DNA from: Dicaeum eximium
Taxonomy: Eukaryota; Chordata; Aves; Passeriformes; Dicaeidae
Length of the DNA: 64,000 bases
Reading direction: 5' to 3'
Assembly: GCA_013396995.1 (NCBI GenBank)
Contig: VWZP01010964.1
Coordinates: 354,345-418,344, forward strand
Shown piece by piece: positions 1 to 13,069 of this stretch (positions are counted from its first letter, which is position 1; each line of letters begins with the position of its first letter). Under the pieces are notes generated by a model. That model was given only the letters and a program-made list of their open reading frames with translations, ran no database searches and was not told the DNA's origin. The position numbers were made by a program, and so were the translations under genes.

Positions 1-3000
1 CAAGTATGGCAGGTGGTCTGCCCTTCCCACTTCCCAGCTCCAGAGCATGGAAGAGTCTATTGAAAACTCATCCCACAGCCTTGGCTGGGAGCTCAAGCTG
101 CACTTTGGGTCCTTTGCTGTATTTTCAGATGATTTTACACTGCTGGTGTGAGGCCTGTAGAGAGCAACAAACACCTGAATCCTTCATGTCGCCCGCCAGC
201 ACCAAGTAAATAAAGCAGGCTGTGAAGGACCTTCACATACATGATGTATGTCAACTAAAATGCAAATACAGATGTATCAATAACCAATATATAATATATA
301 TCTAGTGGTATGCATCAACTGAAATGCTAATGCTGACATATCAATAACAACAGCTTGAAGCTGTGCTCTGCTTTTATGAGAGCAATCCTTGCCTGCTTGA
401 GTGCATCCTGTCTCTGCCTCTCATAAAGAAAACACAAGTTATCATTTTCTACCTTCAGATATTATCCATGATACGACTTTTCAGGTTTTGTTTCATTCAT
501 AAATTTCTTCAGGCTTCCCATACACATGAAAAGTGGGAGGAGGAAGGACCTGCTGAGTTCCTCTAAAATGGAAATTCTTTACACATATAAAGATGAAATC
601 AATGTCTGACTCAATAGCTATGGATTCACTCAAACTATGGATTGACACTAGATGAGGATGGGGGTGGCCAATCTCACAGCCTTGCTAAAACAGCATCACA
701 ATAACCAAGAACAAGAAAGCTAACAAACTGTGATAGGGAAGGAAATGTCATGCATCAGGTTAAAGAATTCTTTGCTTCTCCTTTGATTTTGTTCAGAATC
801 CGACTACTTCCAGAGACAGCCAGAAGAAAGGATGCCTTTGACAGATCCCCAAATCCCTGTTACTTCCACACAGGGATGGGAATTCCCAGTGAACATATCT
901 AAGGCTGCCATTCTCTTTCACATCAAAACATAAGAGATCAGAGAGGCCATTAATGACATTTTGATTTAAAAGAAAATAAATGCAGGCAAAAAAAAGCATA
1001 ATTAAGGCTGTGGATTTTCACCATGAAGAACATATTTAACCAATTTATATTAATTTGCAATGCACTTCTAAGCTTCTCACAGGAGGAATTCAAATGCCTA
1101 AGTCATCACACAGCATCAGATCATCTACTGATAATCTGTCTAACCCAGCCTTGTTTCTACTGACATTTCCTTCCTCTGCCACGTGTTCCAGATTGAAAGT
1201 CTTTCAACAAGCAGTGTGATATGTCTAACTTTCAGAATGGGAGCCAAAACCCTTTATTTCTGTTCTGTGTGCTCCCAAGCACACAAACCAAGCTTCATGT
1301 TTCTGAGAAAGGACAGGATTCCCATGCCAATACAACGGGCTGCATTTATATTCACCACTTTTAACTTAAAAGGGCCTATAGACAACAGCCAAAAGTGGCT
1401 ATCCAGGACTGCCAGTGCTGTGCACTGTAGCTGAACTGGTCTGCAATAACAAAGACAGATCCCAAGTCCTCCTAGAGAGGCCTCTACTATTTGAGGCAAA
1501 TTGAATCTCCTTTGAAATGAATAGCAAAAACCCATAGCTGGTAAGACAGACCAATGGTCCTTCTGCTCTGCCTCAGGGAAGATAAATTCACAACAGTTCA
1601 TTACACTTCACAGATGAGGAAACTGAGATACAGGTGTTCAGGGTGTCCTTTGAGATGTACTCAAGAGATGAAGAATAAAAAAAGACTGTAATTAACCCAT
1701 AAATAATGATGTTATCCCATTCCAGTTACTCTGAGAGACTTAGGAACAAGTCACTCCAAGATGCAACAATTGTAATTCCAGTGATCACAGGCAACCCTTG
1801 GTAGAAGAGTCATCTATAATCCACTGCCATGAGAAAAGAAATATCCTGATTTTGTTCTCCCTGAGATGAGTGAAAAAACTACCTGGGAGCAGTACCACAG
1901 GAGAATGAGAATTGAGCTCTTAGAGGAAAGAGATATCCAGGGACACGATTATCTTTGTTTTGCATTTGTACAGTACCTAGGGCAGATCCCAAACATAATA
2001 TCCTTGACTTTAATGCACAGCTATGACAGAGATGCTGCTCTGAAGGTATCATTTCTCTTCTGAGGGTTCCCAGCACACAGCTCTGCAGGCAGAACAGAAC
2101 CAGCCAGCACTCTGGACACAAAGCCCAAACACTAAAGGTGAAATGAGGTAACAGAAATTTTGCAGTAAACTGCCTGACTTCCCACTGAAAAAGGTGAGAA
2201 GTACTCACAGGTTCTTCTCCTTCATCAATGTTTTAGAAATAGAAACTGCCAGGACAGAATCACTACCAACCAAATCAGAGACAGTGGAAGCAGCAAAGCA
2301 CCAAAGAGACAAAGCAAAGGCTGCTTTTTGTTTAAAGCCCTTTCTGTTAGCTGAGTCATATCAGCCATAGCCCCTGTGGAGATCAGTAGAAGTCATAAGA
2401 GCACAAAATCAACATTCACAGTGTGCCTAAACCACACCACACCACTTTCTTCATAATCCCTATCAGTTAATAAGATGTAATTGAAAAAAAACAACTACCT
2501 AGGCACAAGCAGAGGGAAAAAAAGCCCAACCAGGTTGCCATTCTACTTAAAGCACAGCTATCAGTACTGATGGATCAACTAGTGATTCCTAATGAGATGG
2601 GGAAACCGGATTAGATAGATTAATTCTTTGCCATGATCCTAATCTGAAGACCACTGTACACCAAGGAATCAGGGATCCAGCTCACAGTTACTCTGAAGGG
2701 GTGCAGGTCTGTGCTGTGCTGCAGGTGTACCCTGGCTGTCTGGCCTGTGGTGGGATGCACAAACCTCTTGGATGCAAGAGCAACTTGCTCATCACCTGAC
2801 ATTAAAACCACCTGCCCATCTTTGTCTTCATCTAAATGTAGCAACAAGGTCTCTTGTGAACATCTTTTTCATCTGGCAGTAGGAGTGATGAATGGAAATA
2901 TCTTTAGAAATAAAAAGAAAATGCTCTGAGAGCTGAAAAGATCAAAGTATAAGGGAGCCTTTCCACAGACAGATCTGCATGGTGTGTCACGTCAGACTGG

Positions 3001-4992
3001 AGAATTCTTCCATGTCAGACACCTCAGGGTTTCCAGGATCTGATGGAATGTAAGATTATTTGTACTCTCCTCTTTTTTTATGCAATGCTACCTCTAGCAA
3101 ATGGTGCTTTAAGAAATATTCTAAAGAGTCCAAGTTTCTTACTGGGATCCTAACAAACCAGCACTTCCTGGTACAAAATATTCTTAAAGGATGGATGTAC
3201 ACTCAGCAGTGGAAAGAAAGTGGTGACCAAACTTGGCTTGCACTAGTTTTCCTTGCAAAATTCTTCCTTATTACTATGACTACTAAACAACTAATATTTA
3301 CACTGCATATTCATTATTTGCTACTGAAAATGCAGCATAACAAATAACTGGTACTGTACTCTGTACTGCACAGGTGATTCCATGCTGTGACATGTTATTC
3401 AGATAACACTGAGCAGAACAGGAAGGTCTGTGTGCTCAGCTAATTACCTGACTGATCAACTGCTCCAGGTCCTGCCCCTATCAGATTTTTACCCAGTCCA
3501 TGTGTCTTAGATGAAATCCTCTGTGTAGATGTGCATGTGCTGAGACAAGTAAGTTAAACTGCCATCTCTGTGTAGACATTCTTTGTTCTTTAGGATTAGC
3601 TGGGTTACACAATAATGTGGGTTTTTTCAAAGTGGAAATTAGTCTAGTAGAGAAGAAAGAAAAGCTGCCTTAGACAATACATGCTACATCTCACATTGCT
3701 GGCAGAGATATCTGCACAGTTATACTGTTCAAATTAAATCTTTTAAATATTTAACACTCTTTCCCAGAATGAAGCACAAGCCAAATAATGGCTAGCTGCA
3801 GCTGAATCCAGATGACAGACCTCCAGGGGCTAAATTCAATTCTAGAGCCCCCTAAAATCTTCATATCTGACACTTAATGTGTTACAGAGACATAACTAAG
3901 ATGAATGTGAGTTTTCCTTTTGATGTTTCATCTTATATGGCAAAAGAGACCTTGCTAATGCTCTTCCGGAAACATGCTGATGGTGCAACATCATGGCATG
4001 TTTCTTTCAGACAAAGAAAGTGACAGGCCCTCGCATACGCTCTAAAATAACTTAAGAGCACAACAAACGTCCTCCTGAATCTGCAGGAGATGCATCTGTA
4101 TGTACATGATGGAGAAAACTGGGAAATTATTCATCTGATGCCATACATTAGCCCTCCCCAGTCACATTTCCACAAGGGAGATCAGCCATCCTGCTGCCCC
4201 ACCTTAAGCCTGTAATCCCCCTCCGCCAGGAATTTTCCAAATGGCATCAAAAATACCTTTTTCTCACTAAACTTCTTCTCAGATGGGGCAGATAAACGTA
4301 TACCTCGAGCTTGCTCCGTTTTCCCCTGTTGCCTGGGAAGAATTTCCAGGGAATTTTTACATGTATTCCCACCTAGAGCAGTTTCAGCCATGGAAAAGCT
4401 GTACGACAGGTGCAAAGAGCCACACGCTTCTTCTCCCAGGCTGACAGGTTAAAGGGAGACCGAGATCGTCTTTTGAGAGGGTGGCCGGCAAGTTGCAAAG
4501 AGGAGAGGAATATTTGATATTTCTTTTGCAAAACAGACGAAGAAAGCGGTGGCGGCGGCTGGGAGACCCCGCGGCCGCCTCTCCCACGCCCCCTCGCGAG
4601 CCCCCAGCCGCACCGAGCCCGGTAACAAAGCGCCGCTGCCCAAATCCAGGTCCATTTTCCCACCCGTTGATGCTCCATTCCCCCTCCGGACCCCGAGCCC
4701 GTCCATCGCCGAGCGATGTCACTCGCTCTCTTTCTCCCCTGTCACCTTGCGCCGTAGCGCTTTGCCCTCCACCCCCCCGGTGATTTTCTCATGCTGGAAA
4801 ATCCCATCTGACCCACCTACCTCCTGCCTCACCCGCCGGGCAGCCGAGCGCCTCGGCCCCGACAACAACCTGCTAAATTTAGCCCAGTATCCACGGCAGG
4901 GGCGAGCGGGACCGGCGGAGCGGACACCGCACACACACACACACGCGGGCACACCGGGCACACGCTGCAGGTGCCGAGCGGCAGCTACTCAC
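1..4992 (-). other. REEP1: REEP1 intron 1 (5' part)
   Basis: This stretch follows the REEP1 exon 1 donor on the minus strand. It is AT-rich, with short open frames on both strands but no segment resembling the next REEP1 exon (the LIFGTLYPAYYSYKAVK region). I saw no RNA gene or clear transposon here. The part from about 4540 to 4992 belongs to the promoter CpG island. Confidence 0.75.
4930..4944. repeat. Short CA microsatellite in REEP1 intron 1
   Basis: About seven CA units lie roughly 50 bases inside intron 1, inside the CpG island. On the transcribed strand this is a short GT tract downstream of the exon 1 donor. Confidence 0.8.
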
Positions 4993-5024
4993 ACCACTAG
5001 CCTGGAGATGATCCATGAGACCAT
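4993..5024 (-). CDS. REEP1: REEP1 coding exon 1 (partial gene; rest lies left of the window)
   Basis: Read on the minus strand, ATG at 5024-5022 opens MVSWIISRLV plus two bases of the next Val codon. A strong donor GTGAGT follows at 4992-4987. The 32-nt coding length and the peptide match the first coding exon of the REEP1/REEP2 family. REEP1 is an ER membrane protein with hairpin segments that shapes tubular ER and links it to microtubules; human mutations cause spastic paraplegia SPG31. The peptide alone cannot separate REEP1 from REEP2. The neighbours KDM3A and CHMP3 decide it, because REEP2 sits beside KDM3B instead. The remaining exons lie beyond position 1. Bases 5025 upward are 5' UTR and promoter. 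Gene family is clear; the paralogue call rests on synteny. Confidence 0.9.
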
Positions 5025-6235
5025 GGCGCTGCCGTGTGCCGCAGGGCTGGCTCTCCCGGCAGGGAGGGCTCGCCCGGTGTCCTCGCCCGCTGCCGGCCGC
5101 CGCCCGAGTGCGCGGGGCGGGCGGCTCGGCCATCCGGCCCCGCAGCCTCAGCGCAGCCTCACTGGCGGCACCGCCCGCAGCCAACGCGCAGCCGGGCCCA
5201 GCCGCCCACACTGGGCAGGGCCCGCAGCCGCCCCCCGCGGGAGGAGGAGGAGTCCCCCACGCTCCCCGCTCCCGCCGGACTCCCCAGCGGGAGACCCCGG
5301 GCTGTGGGCAGAGTTTTTGCGTGCGGAAGGGGTCCCTGCCCCACCCGCGGCACCGGGCAGGTACGCCGGCGCTTCTGGACCACCGTAGCCGAGCAGGACA
5401 CGGAGGAAACCCTAAGGACTGTTCACATCAAAGGAAGGCAAAGCTAAGGTTCAGGGTCGAGGGGTGTCTTCGATCCATAGAAAGAAAAGGATTTCCCATT
5501 TCTCCCACCCCCCAAAGTGTCCAGGCACAACGGATAAAGGTATTGGCCACACGATCCAGGTAAATTCCCATCATCGTCAGTGATGACAAGCAGCACTCTC
5601 CTCAACATCAGTTTTCATTAGCGGATCTCACAGCTGTCAAGTCCAATTTCCATGAGGAACAGCTGCCCACACACAAAACAACATATGCTGACTTGACCTG
5701 CAGGTTGGTCTCTTTAAGTTTCCTTTGGGTTCTTTTCCTTTCTTCCACTGATACATGCCAAATGTGGTTAGATTGCCTGAAATAATGTCCCCTGCTTTGG
5801 GTTTTCCTTTCTACTGGAAGCACACATGCCGATGGCAATTCATGATGAGGTTTTGTCTTGCAGTAATCCGGAGATCTCAAGCTTGCCACCAGAGCAGCCC
5901 AAGCTTTACTTGTAGGTTGGTCTGTGGAGCAGCTGGCCTGTTTCTGGCATTAGGTCCAGGGCTCCATCCACCCCGGCCCTGGGTGCACTGCAGGATCCTC
6001 ACCTCCATGCCACATTGTTCCTTCTGAAGACTGGGCATCCACAGGAAAGTGTCCCTGTCATTCCAAGACAGCATAGCTGAAAGATGCTGAAAGTCTCTCA
6101 TGTATTGTGAGTAACCTGGGAAGAACTCTTGCAAGGAGAGACTGAACGTTTCAAACCAGAGGCAGCAGTTCTAGGAGCTGATCACAGACTGCTCTAGACA
6201 TCCTCACAGTCCTGCCCACAGTATCCAGCCCTTAT

Positions 6236-6350
6236 CATAGAATGGTTTGGTTGAAAGAGAACTTAAAAGTCATCTCGTTCCAACTCCCTGCCATGGGCAG
6301 GAACACCTCCCACTAGACCAGGTTGCTCAGAGCCTCATCCATCCTGACCT
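6236..6350 (-). repeat. CR1 LINE 3'-end fragment
   Basis: The segment starts with the reverse complement of the CR1 3' tail (tcatagaatggtttgg). It continues through the familiar blocks for 'catctcgttccaactccctg', 'ccatgggcaggaacacc' and 'agaccaggttgctcagagcc', all in reverse orientation. 5'-truncated CR1 copies like this are the dominant interspersed repeats of bird genomes. The right edge is approximate. Confidence 0.85.
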
Positions 6351-6545
6351 TATACCTCACCTTTCTTCTGCTGAGCTCAAAAGTCCTCATTAACAGGATC
6401 ACCTTTTCTTATGTTGGATCTCTGGATCTGGTCCCCAGAAAACCAATACGTCGAGGGACAGACAGACCAACAACCCACAGCCTTCAGGTAAAGCTGCGGG
6501 CACAGATAGACACGTAATTAAAGTTCAGCATCTCTAGAAATTAAA

Positions 6546-6740
6546 TTCCGGGGAAGATGCGCGCGGCCGCCCTGCTCCGCTGGCCGCAGTGGGTCTGTTC
6601 CTCCAGCAGGGGGAACTTCCACCCCGCGCTGGGACCGTTCCCGCGCCGCCACCTCCGCACCGCCGCTGCGCTACAGCAGCGCCTCTGCTCCCAGCGCCCG
6701 AATTTTGGGTTACAGACGGACTGGGAGTCACAGCTGCAGG
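6546..6740 (+). other. Isolated CpG-rich patch with possible first exon
   Basis: A block of about 190 bases with high CpG density sits 1.5 kb from the REEP1 start, outside its main island. On the plus strand an ATG at 6557 opens 61 codons that are basic and almost free of acidic residues. They start MRAAALLRWPQW and include RRHLRTAAALQQR, reminiscent of a mitochondrial presequence. The frame reaches CAG followed by GTATGG at 6740, a usable donor in phase 0. I recognise no protein, found no matching downstream exon, and GC-rich DNA opens frames by chance on both strands here. Could equally be a promoter-associated non-coding exon. Confidence 0.3.
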
Positions 6741-7554
6741 TATGGGGCCACCACACACTCTTTCTTCAGGGACTGTAAGGGTCGAGAGTAGCAGCATCGC
6801 TTCAGCCAGCACTGACTGCTGTACAGGTAGCACAAAAGTAGGGCTGAGCGGTGGGCGGCAGCAAGCAAGTGTAAATGAGCCGTCTTCTCCAGGCATGATT
6901 GCTCTAAGAGAGACCTGCCTTCTCTCCAACAAAGCCATAAGGTCATCCAGCCCAAATTCTTAAAGCAGTGAATCATCCTGTGGCTGTCTTGCTTGTATAT
7001 TGTAGCCAAATAAGTACTTGGAAATCTGTTATCCGAGATTTTTCCTGTGTCAGGATTTCTTAGTGTGAGCTTTTAGACTGCATGTTGACAGACAATCCAC
7101 AGAATTGTTACAATTAATGATGGGATATTACCAAGTACACGGCACAGATCTCTTTGCAAGAATATTTGTGTTATCACTCAGTACACAAAACTTTCCACTT
7201 AGTACTTGCTGCATATTTCCCGGATCAACAAGAGAAGATATTGGATCATAAAGACAGATAATACAGAGGACAACACCCAAAGCTGCAGCAAAACATTTTA
7301 GTGCTCAAATCATAACTCAGCCTCATGTCCTCTTGATTCGCTCCAACGTTGAGCTAAGAGTCATCTCAGAGACTGACTCAGTGAGGTGGGTATTTGGGGG
7401 ATCACTCCTCCTAACACGTACATCCGCACTTTTACACAGCACAATTTATGGTTAAATTTCATACATATTCATTACATTCCTTGGGATAGGAGTGGTTATA
7501 CAAATTACTTCTCAGAAATCATTAACAGCATTAGCATCTGTGACACGCAGGCTC

Positions 7555-7700
7555 AGTGTACTCTGGTGGTCGCACTGAGGAAGGCTCCGAGTCTTCCTCG
7601 GGGGCCGTTCCGCTGGAGGCCGGCAGCCTTCCCCACTCTGCCCTTTTCACCTTTCTTTCTGAAGCATGCGCAGTCCTTCGCCAGCTGGTTCAGCGTTTTC
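7555..7700. other. Second small CpG-containing patch
   Basis: A locally GC-richer block contains several CpGs and a GCATGCGCA sequence (about 7664) resembling an NRF1 half-palindrome. No coding family is recognisable. It may be an outlying regulatory element of the REEP1 upstream region. Confidence 0.3.
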
Positions 7701-10098
7701 TGCTGACAATAGGTTTTGTTTCTCTTTATCTTGCCAAGGTGCATTCTGTTTCTCTTATCTTGACACGGCTAAGGCGCAATCCTGCTTCTTAGGCTTGTGA
7801 TTAACATTTGTTGACTCTCAGTAGTTAACTCATGCTTACATGAGTTAAGTACTCACCAACTTCTTTCACTCTTGCCTCCTTCCAGCCTCTTCCAGCTCAC
7901 CATGTTCACTGCAACTCCTGCCAGTTGCATTCGCTGCTGATCCCACTGCTCTTTTCTGGGCAGCAAACTTCAAAAAGGTTAGAGGATTTTTTTTTCTGGC
8001 TGGCAGCAATCTCTGACAGGGGTAAGCAGGACATGGATGCTTCTTGTGCTGCTGCTTTGTACACAACTGGCACAATCACCACCTGAGGGCTGATCTTAAG
8101 CCTCAAATGTACACAGACAGTTAACAAGTTAGTCTGGTGATGGCAAACCTAAGGAGCCTGACTGTGAATGCAGGGAGCTTTACTGAAACAGCTGTTTGGT
8201 AAGCAGAGGGTGAAGGAGAGAAATTCAGCTCCACTGAGTAACCAGTGGAAGGGTGACAATGCCCCCTACCTACTCCTCATGGGCTGTGTCTTAGGACAAT
8301 TCACATAGCTCTGTGCCTACGAGCTCTGCATGTGACATCCCAAACATCCTGGAAAGAGGCTTTGTTTGAAGAAAGTCTTCCCTTTGCAGTTAAATCACCT
8401 CATCCAGTCTATAAAAAACCAAATCAAACTGAACAAACAAAAAGACTCCCAAAAAACAGAGAGACAAAAGAAGAGTTAAAGCGTAGGAACAGATAAGAAT
8501 TAATTTATACAGCCAGCTCAGCAGAAATGCCATCCAATGCTCATGGAACATTTTGGAACTGCTTTAGCAGTAGAGGGTTTGGCAGTGAAAAATCCTACAC
8601 AAATTGCACCATTAGATGGTCTGATTTCTGTTCCCCAAATTACAAAATATATCAGTTTTGTTACTGAAGGCAGAGCCACCACCTTTGCCATAAATAATAT
8701 GTAGTCTTCTCCTATCATCTACTTTTCCCAATAAATTCACAGCCATGGAAAAGTCAGACCCTCCAACAGCTCTGCTATAATCAGACTCATTCCTCTCTGC
8801 GCCAGGGAAAGGGGATCTCTGCCTCACAGCTGAACAACAACTGCCAAGCCAGGGCTTCTTGGAACAAAAGCATCACTGACATACATGCACAGGGCACTCT
8901 GTTACCAAATCCAGAAAAGGTCAGGAAGCAGCAAGTGCAGACAACTCTTATGTCTTCCAATGAATCAAACCTACACCAGAGGCATTTAAGAACAGCTGAA
9001 GTGCAGGCAACCCAGCCAAGAAATGTACCCAGGAATAGAGAAAAATATCAGATGGAAAACCTGTGATAGTTGGGTGCTGAAGTTAATGTGGCAAAACCAA
9101 AAATGAATATAAAAATAAATAAACTACACATAACCATAGTGCACACATATATCATGCAGTGTTGTTACAGCACCTAAAAAGTATCAGAAGAAAGATAGTT
9201 TGATCAAGAATAAACAGTCTGCATCCCATCAAGGAATGCACACACACATATATATAGATAAATATATTCAGCCTCTTGAAAGAGAAATGTTTGGTGTTCC
9301 ACCTGCTGGAATAGAATGGGTGATTACTTGCACTTATTTCCTGACTTCTACTTGGGAAGCAAAACAAAAGAAACAAATAAACCAAAACCTAATGGGGTAA
9401 CATGGACAATTAGAGCAAAAATCCAAGAAGAATGCAGCTCCTGAACACAGTAATGAAAAATGCCCGTTTCTGAAATGACATCTGTACCAACAAATACGGA
9501 GTAGACAGGAAAAGGTTAATCCTACCCATGGGGAGAATTGTTAAAGCATGGGGAGACATTCAGCATTTCCTGGCTGCTATTTTCACCTTTATTATTGAAT
9601 TAACTGCTTCAGAGCTATGGCCATTAGCAAAGAGATTAAGAAATGCTTTTGTCTCAAAAGTGGTGTGGTCTGGCATTTGTGCTGGGGACTGTGATTTCTG
9701 AGAAACACCCTTGATTTCAGTGACTCACAACCAGAGCTTGGGGGAAACATGGAGACCAGCATGCCTGAATGTATCATTTGGCTTTAGGTAAACAAAATGG
9801 GAGGGCTTAGCCCCATTTATCCAAATACAAAACTCTGCAGCCCAGAGTCCAGCCACTGACACTCAGTATCTCAGATCTTAAGCTCTGAATACCTCAGGTT
9901 GTGCATCAAAAGTTCTTCTGAGAAGTCTGTTCTTTGCTTTCCATATCCTCTTCTGTAACTCACATGATACAGGATGCCTCTGCCTTGGAATAAATCCATG
10001 TGTTTTATATCAATTCATTGGTGGTTTTGAGGTATCTGCAGACCCTCCAGCTCCATGAGAAATTATCCTAGTTCAGCATGTTTTCCATTTTAATGTTT

Positions 10099-10150
10099 CA
10101 GAATCCTGGAATCATAAAATATCCTGAGATAGAAGGGACACATAAGGAAC
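10099..10150 (-). repeat. CR1 LINE tail fragment
   Basis: Reverse-oriented CR1 3' end: 'ggaatcataaaatatcctga' followed by 'agaagggacacataagga'. It is short and diverged, and of the same subfamily type as the copy at 18604. Confidence 0.7.
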
Positions 10151-12990
10151 AAAGAAAATGTGTGATCTACAGCATTTTATAAATTGATGAAAGAGTATTT
10201 TAGACTGGGAATTACTTTTTCAACCTTGAAAGTCAATAAAGACATTAATAAATTCCCATTGTTATTACAGTACTTCTGACACTCAGGTTCAATTCCTTAC
10301 TCCTTGTTAGCTGCTACATCTTTCCACTGTCACTGTTTCCCTCCTAAACACCCTGCTATGGACAGTGTACAACTGAAATGTAAGAAGAATGGAAACAGTT
10401 CAGTAAAAACTCCCCTGCATATAAGCAAAAAAACCCCACCCAAAACAACAAAAACACCACCACCACAAACCAACCCAAAAATCCTTCAATAGTGGAATCC
10501 TTTGAATAATAAGGCATACTGTCAAAACTTGAAACCAGTAGAAAGATCAAGCCTATCTTAGCTTTAAAACAGGACATTTAATGGCCATGGCAAGCTTCTG
10601 TGGATGATGCACACTCAGTAAAGGTTTCTCTTCAAATTTGCTTGTGTGTGTCCCTCTGAGCCCTTCTTATCAGCTACCACCAGGAAGGCAAAATTGAGAT
10701 GTACAGAGCTTTGGTTTGATCCAGTGGGTCAGTCCTTACACTCTTGCTCTGGAAGGATGGATTGTTCTGAATTTTATGACTGTGTGGTGTTTAACAATGC
10801 TAACAATAGTGAATGCACTGAAGGATGACTTGACCATGTTCTTGACCTTAAAGCAGACACAGAGAGAAAGGAGGCAGGCAAGTAAGTGCCAGTGTTAACA
10901 TGATGTTTGCTCAAGAGAGGTATTGAGAGAAATACGGGCAGTGCACGGCCTTGAGGTTTCACTGAGGCACCACGCCATGCAAACGGGAATGCAAACGATA
11001 ACAAGAAGCTGTAAATAATGAAAGGGGCCCCTCTGATGAGCAGAAGAGAGGTTTCATTCAAGGAAACAGAGAAGGAATGTGCAGGAGGCTATCTATAGCC
11101 CTAATTATGTCAGGAGAATGCTGCAGATTGGTCTTTGCCGTTTCTAGAGACTATCTTCACAGTCTGATGTAATAAAAGAATTGAAGGCAATAAGAGAAGA
11201 AAGTAAAGTGGGCTTCTTCACCATCCTTTGCTGAATTACCTTTAACCAACTGATTTGGTATCACAGGCACTGCTCTGTTTAGCAGTATCCTGCACATAGA
11301 TGAAATCACCCAAGCAAATACTAGGCTAATATGGCAGCATAAAAGCATGCTTTAATAACTGTATAAATACTACTTAATGGTAAGTCTTACTAAAAGGCTG
11401 CTACTGACCTTCTGGATCAGTTTAAATCCCAGCATGAACCAGGATATGGTTTCAATTCTGTGTAGAGCCCCAAGGGAGGCAGATGGAAAAGAGCTGCCCT
11501 GGCACAGCTGGCAGAGATGCCTTCCCATAGGAGCTGCTCAGAGGTACTTGCAGATGAGCAGCAGCCTCGCTGTGAGTGCACTCATTTCTCCAGGGGTTTT
11601 CTCAGACTTCTGCCAGGATTTTTCTCTTTCTCCTGTACACCAGAATACACCTGCATCCCCAATGTGTGTCCTGTTCTGTTCCTCTCAAGGCATGCAAACC
11701 ACTCATTGCCTTATAGCTGTTTTGTCCTCAGTTACAAATGCAAGGAGAAATGCTGAGTGTCAAAGCATGGAGCATAATAAATACACCAACTCTCATACAC
11801 TGTATATTCATGGACATGAAATTCCACCACACTAAGCTACTTTCAGTTTTATTCCATTCTGGCAAAAGTGAAAAGGATGATAGGGAAAAGAGGCCTCTTT
11901 TAATGGACAAGTTATATAACTGATTTTTTTCTCTGCAGTCAGGATACATGAAAAACTTGCAGCATCATCCTTCTTCTCTCTCTCCCATTATGTGGCAGTA
12001 GGAAGAAGAATTAATTGTCTTCTCAGGGACAAAAAAGGCTAGGTTCCAAAACGGAAACAGAAAAAAAACCCAGGATCCAAACCAAACAATTAGAGTCTTC
12101 AGAAAAAAAAAAAAAAGGGAAAACTTCAAACTTCATCCATTGTGGTAAGAGGTTTTCAAGTTTCCTTCTACAGGGTTTTTATAGAGCCCCCCCCCCCCAT
12201 CCCTATAGACTTTACTCCTTTCTAAAGCCTTACAGTATCTCACTTTAACGCCACTATTAATGAGATCAGATAATGGTTCCTTGGCTTGGTACCTGCTTAC
12301 AGCTCACAGAGGTCAAAGTGAGTGCTGTGGGCATTGCATATAGAGAGCTCCCAACACTTCATATGGCCACTGAAAGTATTCTAATTCATTTCTGAACCAT
12401 GCAAGCCTGACTGAGGAAAGCAATAGCAGCTCTTCCCCACAAATAGTGATCCAGTACATCTGCTTAGCACGACATTTGAAAAGGTTACACCTGAAAATGG
12501 AAATTTGGACTCCTAGCAGTCTATACTTCAATATCACAATGTACTCTAACACAGAGAAAAAAAAAAAAAGACAACAGAAAACTGCTTTAAAAATCAGCAT
12601 CAGCATCATCATTTTAAAATAGCATTTGTGCTCAACCCCCCCATTTTCCATATCAGCCTCCAGCCAGAAAACTGCAAGTTCCAACCTTTCAAGCTGCTAA
12701 ATGAAGCATTTGCAAGCACATGTTCTCCCTCCATACTCCAGTAAGACACTCAAAATTGCAATGCACGCAGGTGATGCTGTGTTTTCTGTGCTCTCTTCTC
12801 CCTCAGACACCAGCTCAGCCATCCTCTGTTGAAAACACTTTCCAGATCTCTAAGAGCTCAGAGATTCTCCAAGTGCCACTGAAATGAAATGGACAAAACA
12901 CAGCCAGTGAACAGCACTGCCAACAGCAGTGGAGGTGTCTCTCTATCCCATGGGAAGTGTGCCAGCAGATCACACGGTCCCCCCAGAACT

Positions 12991-13069
12991 ACCCTGACAC
13001 CAGTCAGGGTGCTGCTGATAAAGGTGTTGCTGTAGCAACACAGAGCTTACCCTGAGGCAGCTACTCAGG
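12991..13069. repeat. Cluster of three perfect inverted repeats
   Basis: Three perfect hairpin-forming units lie within 79 bases. ACCCTGAC / GTCAGGGT (12991-12998 and 13003-13010) has a 4-base loop. GTGTTGCT / AGCAACAC (13024-13031 and 13034-13041) has a 2-base centre. CCTGAG / CTCAGG (13051-13056 and 13064-13069) has a 7-base loop. The middle unit contains GTTGCT-GT-AGCAAC (13026-13039), which has the half-site arrangement of an RFX X-box. No gene overlaps it. Function unknown. Confidence 0.75.

Larger units (their letters stand above)
4540..5450 (-). promoter_or_regulatory. REEP1: REEP1 CpG-island promoter and 5' UTR
   Basis: A sharp rise in G+C and CpG density begins near 4540 and ends near 5450, centred on the REEP1 start codon at 5024. 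No TATA box is evident, as expected for a CpG-island promoter. The transcription start is not visible but must lie above 5024 on the minus strand. The long open frames across this block (for example 4549-5388 plus) arise from base composition and match no protein I recognise. Confidence 0.75.

Noticed and set aside
4549..5388. Long plus-strand open frame of 279 codons over the REEP1 promoter
   Set aside because: It lies in a CpG island where several frames on both strands are open at once. The translation is Pro/Arg/Ala-rich without any family I know, and REEP1 exon 1 sits inside it on the other strand.
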